The notes under the pieces were generated by a model. It was not told where the DNA came from. It saw only the letters and a list, made by a program, of their open reading frames with translations, and searched no databases. Both the position numbers and the translations under genes were made by a program. Positions 58,300-64,000 of a DNA stretch of 64,000 nt are shown here, piece after piece; the stretch's first letter is position 1, and each line of letters opens with the position of its first letter. The stretch lies in NCBI RefSeq assembly GCF_023159225.1, contig NC_063161.1, forward strand, positions 121,000,958 through 121,064,957, written 5' to 3'. This DNA is from Perognathus longimembris pacificus. Taxonomy: Eukaryota; Chordata; Mammalia; Rodentia; Heteromyidae.

Positions 58300-58638
58300 C
58301 TCTCCCGAGCCTGGCTCGGGTCTCGGCTCTCCCGCCGCGGCGCGGTCTTCACTGGAAGGGGGCGGAGGCATCAGGCCCCTCCCTAGGAATTGGGACCCGG
58401 GGTGACCGCGCCGCGCCTCCTCGCGCAGGCCGGGCTGCATCTCTGGGTCTCGCCTTCGCATTGCAGATCCTGGTCGCCGGAATGAAGTGGTGGGAAGCGG
58501 CAGTGGCGACACTCGCTTTAGCCGCTGCAGCCTTTTTCCAGGCAGTCCTGTCTCGCACGGCGTCACAGTTCAGGAAAGGAGGGGTGCCCACCTGCGGGAG
58601 CCGGAGCTCCGCCACGCACTCTCCGAAGCCAAACTTAG

Positions 58639-58665
58639 CCAATCGAGCAGCGGAAGTGCCTTCCG
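58639..58665. promoter_or_regulatory. CCAAT box with inverted ETS-type pair
   Basis: CCAAT at 58639-58643 (NF-Y type). Then CGGAAG at 58651-58656 and its inverse CTTCCG at 58660-58665, a near palindrome. This arrangement is typical of CpG-island core promoters that can fire in both directions. Confidence 0.55.
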
Positions 58666-58919
58666 CCGACCGCTCCTGCTCTGCACCTGCGAGCGTGGTG
58701 GGTGGGAAGGCCCCGCGCCACGGCAGCCATTCAACAAGAGGGGCACTCCCCCCATGAACCTCTCGGGTTCCCGGGAACCCCTCTGTGCCTCCTGGCCTAC
58801 CTCCGAGGCCACCTCCTCTAAAAAGTTTTTCGTGGTACCACCACCCGCCCAGATTTCTCGTCGCCCTCTTTCGCACAGCCCTGTTATTCTGAATCTCTCT
58901 ACTGGCCCCTTTGCATGAA

Positions 58920-61305
58920 AGCGCCTTGTGAAAAGCAATAGGCCGTCTCTAAACACGTTGTTTTTTGTTGTATCGAGCAGAGAAATGTATGCTTTCCTAA
59001 TCCTTTCCGTGTGGGTTTAACTTCCTTGAAGGTAGAGGTTATATAATCAGTTGCCCCTCTCTGGAAGTTTTCAGCCGCTATCGGTGGTACATGGCAGGGT
59101 GAGCAGTCTAGATGACCCAGCAGGAAATCCTGGCTGCCCTCCTGGTCTGTGTTCTCTGCAAGCCAGGGTGGCGCCTTTCCCCAGATTGCGGGAGAGGAAA
59201 AAAATTCTCTTTGTGCCTGTCAGTGCAATTAGATGTTTAAGCAATGTCAGTGTAATTACCCCCAAGAGAAATCCACAGGTGAGTGGAAGAGAAAGACAAC
59301 CAAGGTTTATAATGCAATTTTATTGATGATGGAGTATATATCTGTATAAAAGATATTCGTACAATAAAATGAAAAAAATCATTTGTACAATAAAATGAAA
59401 AAATAAAATAAAATGCTCACTAATGAGCATTTCTATAGTGAACTGTAGCCAAAATAAGTCGAATGCAGTGGTTTCATTGCATTAATTTCATTACATGAGT
59501 GCATGAGCTACATGTTTATGTAAGAGATTCAAATTATTTTTTCTTATTTAGATAGTTAAAATGTGTGTATTGATATCCTACACTTTTGTTTTGAGGTGGT
59601 GAGTGAATGGTATGTAATAACTGCCAGTGTTAAATACAAAATGGGAATCATTACACTGCTTAAAACAGGTTGATTTAATGGCATTTTGGAAAACTGAAAA
59701 ATCTCAACCCGTCTTTACCACCTTTGATCAAAAAATAAGGAGTAAAAAATCAACAAATTCTTATTGTTAAAATATTCCTGAGGTACCTGAAAAATTAATT
59801 TCTAAATTTATAGTAACAATCTAAAGAAACAAGAAAATATTTTTGACATACATGCCTTAAGTGAACAAAGAGCTAAGTATTATATGTGTGTATATAAACA
59901 TGTTCATAAAAAGAAGCATTTTTTTCTACTAAAAATACACTACTCTAAATTTATTAAATTAAACTTAAAAATTACTATTTAAAATATTGTACATCTGTAG
60001 CCAAAATACAATACGAATGAATGTATGCCTGGATAGATAGATAGATAATATGAGTTATACTGGGGAACACTGTCCAAACTCCAACAGGAAAGGACAATAA
60101 ATTAATCACAATCAGTTCATTTGTAGACTACAGTTTTAAGCCTTTATATGGATGCCTAACATAATTTTATACAAATAATTGCATGATTTCTTAACACAAA
60201 GTTTGTATCTTAATGCTATGTATACAAAATAGCTAAAGAAGAGATAATCCACCTCAAATATCAATCTATATAACAACTGTTTTGAGCTGACTTACCTTTC
60301 AGATTTTGACAAAAGCAAACAAATTGTTTTTCCTAAGACAAATATATAAAGTATCATAGCCCCAATTTAATAGAACACAGCAAACAAAACCAACATCTAC
60401 AGCCTAAGCTCTCAAAGGGACTTGCCCATAGAACTTCACATATAATTCTTTATTCTGTCTTACTTTATAATGGCAACAACTTGTTCTGAAATTTGAGAAC
60501 TTCCTCCTTTGCTTTTAACTACAAGGGTACACTTGCTAGTTGTATACTTTAGGTACATTTTCAACTTGTGCCTAAAATCGCAAGAGCACGTTAAATATAT
60601 TCCCAGCATCTAAATTATTTTTATATGTTATCTTTGTAAATGTATGACTTACAAAGGGTTACTTGTGCTTCAGTTATTAATAATTTCTATACCCTAACCC
60701 TTGTATTACTTATTACAACTCAACACATATACTGACAATCAAAGAATGTAGTAGAATCTTTAAAGTTTAAAATCACAAATGAAGTACAGAGTAAATGAGA
60801 CCAGTAAAGGAATTTTTTTTAAAACATAATTTTAAAACAAATCCACTAATAGATGTACAAATTATGCCTTATATTTCAGTTTAATTGTATTTAGAAGTTT
60901 TGTCCCCATGAAAAAATTCAAATCTTGGTGATTGTTAGTTTTGTTGACAGAGACTCTGGGTCATTCATTAAAAGTCTGGAGAACTTCTGTATCATTTCAG
61001 TGTAAGTGATTCAGTTCCTCATAGATGTCACTGACAACTTTCAAAATTTTGAAATGCTATTTAAAAAAAGCTTAATATTTTCTTAATGAAAACTTGATAA
61101 AATGACAATATAGTAGAAATCTATGAAAATGTTAATGTGTTGAACTTAGATGGTAGCATGAACTTTTCAAATGTTTTGGAGTTAAGGATAAAAATTGAAA
61201 TAAGGAAAATATAACAATGGTGAATTAAACACTGATATTTTTCCAAAAATTATTTGTGCTTCTCTACTGACACACAACTATTAACACTTTCAAGGATTTA
61301 GGAGT
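58920..61305. other. AT-rich flank, nothing recognised
   Basis: Upstream side of the presumed host-gene promoter. A 26-nt tandem duplication lies at about 59355-59400, followed by a perfect small hairpin at 59411-59432, and a short (GATA) run at about 60032-60046. No supported gene. Confidence 0.45.
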
Positions 61306-61309
61306 AATA

Positions 61310-61510
61310 TTTGTGTCAGACATTGATGGGTTGGCCTGTAATCCTAGCTACTTAGAAAACTACGATCTAAGAATCAGCCTGGGAAGGAAAGTCCTTGAGA
61401 CTATGCCCAATTAACCAGCAAAATGCCACACTGGAGATGTAGCCCAAGTAGTGCAACACCACCTGTTCCAAGAAAACTGTGAGGCTCTGAGGTCAAGCCC
61501 TGGTAAGTGT
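61310..61510 (+). mobile_element. B1-dID-like composite SINE, diverged
   Basis: 'cctgtaatcctagctactta', 'gaatcagcctgggaaggaaa', linker 'atgcccaattaaccagcaaa' and B-box-like 'tgaggtcaagccctgg'. Short CA-rich tail region to about 61565. Confidence 0.7.
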
Positions 61511-61565
61511 GAGTGCATGTGCACACAGACTTACAGAAACACAGATGCATAGACACACACACACA

Positions 61566-62685
61566 AAATAAATTAAATGTGTTATCTTTCATTGGTACAT
61601 TTGGTGGTAACAATGTCAGGCCTGGTACTAGCTGTCAAGAGAGAGAAAGTATATATTTTTATATGTAATATATGTAGAAGGAAAATCAACTATTTCTAAT
61701 GGGCGACAATAGCAAGGTTTTCATGAAAAATTCTGTAGGTAAAATAGGAACAAATTGCTATAATGTCCTATCGTTATAGGACATCGTATCTTGATTCCAT
61801 GCTGAGTTGAGACTGTTGTTTGCACTGTACTGCTATATTATTTAAACAGTCAAAAACACATATTGCATTTCATCTAATTTCCACAAAGTATAAATATGAA
61901 AAGAAATGTTCAAATTATTGAAATAAACTGCATGTTGATGTGAATCATATCCAATTTTTTTCCTTGTATGGATTGTTTATAGGAACATTTGCAAAACATT
62001 TCACTCCTTTAAAAAATAAAATAATATATTCCTGCATTTCTTTGAGTATGTATAAGCTTATAGTATAATAAATTCATTTTGAAATTTTTTCCATGTTGCT
62101 CTTTCAGCTTTCATTTTAGGAACTGTCATGAAACTTCTCTTAATTGAAAATATAATCAACAACACCAGCTGCTAAAACACAGTTGCTAACATACAGAAAT
62201 TTCTGGTTCAATGATAAATGTTTCTGATGGATGGTCTTGTTTATCTTTGAATCATCTGTTTGGAAGAGCCAAAACATGGCAATAGGAAGATGGTGGTTCT
62301 CAACCCTTAATAGATATGGAGAGGTACATGGCCTGCCATCACATTAATTACATTGTGACAGTGTCATTTTCAATATTAGCTAACTAATATCATCTTGTTT
62401 CTCTCTTGAAAGCAGCTGAAAACTATATTTATAATAATCATAAATTTTCTCGAACAGCATAAATTACTCATATACATTGTTTGTAACTCACCTTGAAATG
62501 CAGAGAGATATCCAAATGTCAACTACCAAAGAAGTATATAGGCAAATATTTAATATAACATTCTAATAACTACTAGCCTTGTTTTAAAGTACAAAGTTAG
62601 TGTACTTCTTACCCAAAACCTTGGTGATGGCTTTCTCTCTGGGTAGGTTTAGGCTTTAGCTGAGTGACAAGATGGACTATATATT
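61566..62685. other. No gene recognised
   Basis: AT-rich. A perfect 9-bp hairpin occurs at 61763-61784. No supported frame. Confidence 0.4.
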
Positions 62686-62688
62686 GCA

Positions 62689-62735
62689 ATATATATATAT
62701 ATATATTTACATTATATACACACATATGTGTATAC

Positions 62736-62778
<43 letters not shown>

Positions 62779-62779
62779 A
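62689..62779. repeat. Compound (TA)n/(CA)n/(GA)n microsatellite
   Basis: AT run at 62689-62706, a palindromic CACATATGTG core at 62721-62730, TA run at about 62734-62756, then about twelve GA units. Confidence 0.9.
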
Positions 62780-63385
62780 AGAGGTAGGAGGGGCTTTGCA
62801 GTAGAGCTATAGAATTGAATCTACCACTACAGACTATGTATGAAGCTTGCTCTGTAGTCTAACCACATCAGAATTACCTGAGAACTTGATAAAAATGCAG
62901 ATACCTGAACTTTCTGAATATGAATCTGAATTTTAAGATTTCCAATTGATCTGTATATACATTAACTTGTGGGGAATGCTGGAAGGGGCATACACATTGT
63001 GTGTCTTGTAGTTTGGGCTGTCAAGCTTATTTTGCTGGAAAACTCAGAATTATTCAGTGTATTATCACTTCTGGAATTTTTATAAGTTTTCAAATAGGAA
63101 GCAATGGTCTCAGGAATACCACATTAGAGCAACATCTATAAACAGGTACCTTGGGATGATAGGCTAATAGAGACATAAATTTAGTTTTGTAAATTTATAT
63201 GGCCTTTGCACTTCTTCATTTTGGGCAGTTTTTTGTTCTCAAGTTCTTTAGTACTAAATCAAGACTCCCTAGTGGGGCCACTGTGTAGATTTCAGAAATA
63301 TACCCACACACTAAGTGCATAATATGATTAGCTATGTCTATTTTTTTTCAAGAAAAGGTAGTTCTTAATGTTTTTTTTTAAAGGC
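62780..63385. other. No gene recognised
   Basis: No recognised repeat or frame. Confidence 0.4.
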
Positions 63386-63389
63386 AGTA

Positions 63390-63515
63390 AGTGTTGTGAT
63401 TGCATGCGTGTAATACCAGCACTCAAGAGGTGGAGACAGGAAGATTACCAGTTTAACGTCAGCCTGAGTTACTCAGTGAGCCCAAGGGTCTCAACCTATT
63501 ACAATACTTGGAAAA
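63390..63515 (+). mobile_element. B1-like SINE
   Basis: 'gattgcatgcgtgtaatacc', 'agcactcaagaggtggagac' and 'gtcagcctgagttactcagt', the B1 order, with an A-rich end. Confidence 0.7.
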
Positions 63516-63604
63516 AAATTTCTAAGGGTCTGTCACAATGAGACACTGTTTTATATTCGCTCTGATGTTGATGATTTTCTTGTGTTTCTTTGTTATTGGC
63601 GTTT

Positions 63605-63735
63605 GGGTTGTTGTTTGTTTTGTTTTGTTTTGTTTTGACAGAGTTTCACCATGCAATCCAGGATGACCCACAATTACTTGCCACAGACTCCAGAATACTG
63701 GGTATACAGACACATGCCGCCATGCCCACCTGGTT
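63605..63735 (-). mobile_element. B1-like SINE, inverted relative to neighbour
   Basis: T-rich (TTTTG)n start, then 'gacagagtttcaccatgcaa', 'atactgggtatacagacaca' and 'tgccgccatgcccacctggt'. Forms an inverted pair with the B1 at 63390. Confidence 0.75.
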
Positions 63736-64000
63736 ATATCCACTTGAAAACCTTGCCTATTTTAATTGTTCTTATTCCTTTCATTCGGTTATCTACAACA
63801 TGATGTTGAGATTAAAAATAAAACCTTAGAAATCAAGGAAACAATTTGCTTTTTAATCAGTTTTTATTTTGGACAAAATATTTTCAAACATAAAACTTTC
63901 TCAAGACCTATAAATAATCAAAAGTTAAACTAATGAAATAATTTTGGAAATTGTCTCTGTGAATATGTGAGAAAAGTGTTAGACAAAAGGAAAAAGTAAG

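Larger units (their letters stand above)
28643..58700 (-). ncRNA. MIR31HG: Inferred miR-31 host lncRNA (MIR31HG), extent uncertain
   Basis: In human a spliced long non-coding RNA starts at a CpG island, runs through miR-31 and can extend past IFNE on the same strand. Here the only CpG island lies upstream of miR-31 on the minus strand and contains strong minus-strand splice donors, so the same transcript is inferred. I cannot place internal exons or the 3' end, which may lie left of miR-31. The stated limits are only the miRNA and the promoter island. The interval is full of SINE and L1 insertions, as expected for introns. The main uncertainty is exon structure rather than the existence of the transcript. 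Confidence 0.55.
57100..58900. promoter_or_regulatory. CpG island, presumed MIR31HG promoter
   Basis: GC-rich, CpG-dense block, densest at about 57480-58760, in otherwise AT-rich DNA and the only one in the window. No TATA box stands out. There are GC boxes, a CCAAT box and ETS-like sites. Long open frames on both strands (57570-58757 plus, 58349-58876 minus) are expected in stop-poor GC-rich DNA. In human the miR-31 host gene starts at a CpG island in the same relative position, whose methylation silences miR-31 in some tumours. Same-strand position upstream of miR-31 supports that reading here. An unrelated divergent transcript cannot be excluded. Confidence 0.8.

Noticed and set aside
57570..58757. 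395-codon open frame on the plus strand of the CpG island, the longest in the window
   Set aside because: The protein is Pro/Arg/Ala/Ser-rich low complexity, as expected from stop-poor GC-rich DNA. Frames of 117-175 codons overlap it on both strands and no domain is recognisable.
58349..58876. 175-codon minus-strand frame in the CpG island
   Set aside because: Same composition effect. It would lie at the start of a known non-coding host transcript and shows no family resemblance.

Overview
This window is a stretch of rodent nuclear chromosome. The interspersed repeats suggest a geomyoid rodent (kangaroo rat, pocket mouse or pocket gopher). At least fourteen copies of a dimeric SINE are present. 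Its left half resembles the tRNA-Ala-derived ID element and its right half matches the 'Geo' monomer, a structure described as IDL-Geo and reported only from Geomyoidea. There are also 7SL-headed B1/B1-dID-like SINEs, 5'-truncated L1 elements, old MIRs and many microsatellites. I see no prokaryotic gene structure, operon or CRISPR array.

Only two real genes can be read directly, and both point to the distal end of the mammalian type I interferon cluster (the region equivalent to human 9p21 and mouse chromosome 4). At 3377-3943 (minus) lies a complete intronless interferon-epsilon gene (IFNE). At 28643-28713 (minus) lies the miR-31 precursor, identical over 71 nt to the human hairpin as I remember it. 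At about 57.1-58.9 kb is a strong CpG island with GC boxes, a CCAAT box, paired ETS-type sites and good minus-strand splice donors. By position and orientation it is best read as the promoter and first exon of the miR-31 host lncRNA (MIR31HG), transcribed leftward through miR-31 and possibly past IFNE.

Layout: 1-5.5 kb holds IFNE with old repeats. 5.5-10 kb is repeat-rich, with IDL-Geo copies, one nested in an older B1-dID, and a MaLR-like LTR. 10-27 kb is mostly anonymous sequence with L1 fragments (including a 1.04-kb ORF2 3' end at 20.8-21.9 kb), B1-type SINEs and microsatellites. 27.5-50.4 kb contains miR-31 and eleven IDL-Geo insertions, an inverted ('twin-primed') L1 at 33.7-34.6 kb and a 137-nt pure purine tract at 33.2 kb. 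50.4-57 kb is AT-rich and has no IDL-Geo. 57.1-58.9 kb is the CpG island. 58.9-64 kb is AT-rich flank.

IFNE encodes the constitutively expressed mucosal/reproductive-tract interferon, and miR-31 is an epithelial and cell-cycle regulatory microRNA. They are neighbours rather than a pathway. I did not find an undescribed biological system. The most interesting items are a Trp-to-Arg change in the IFNE family signature, the full conservation of the miR-31 hairpin beside an unconstrained repeat landscape, the sharing of one right-hand SINE monomer by two SINE types, and several well-resolved retrotransposition events.
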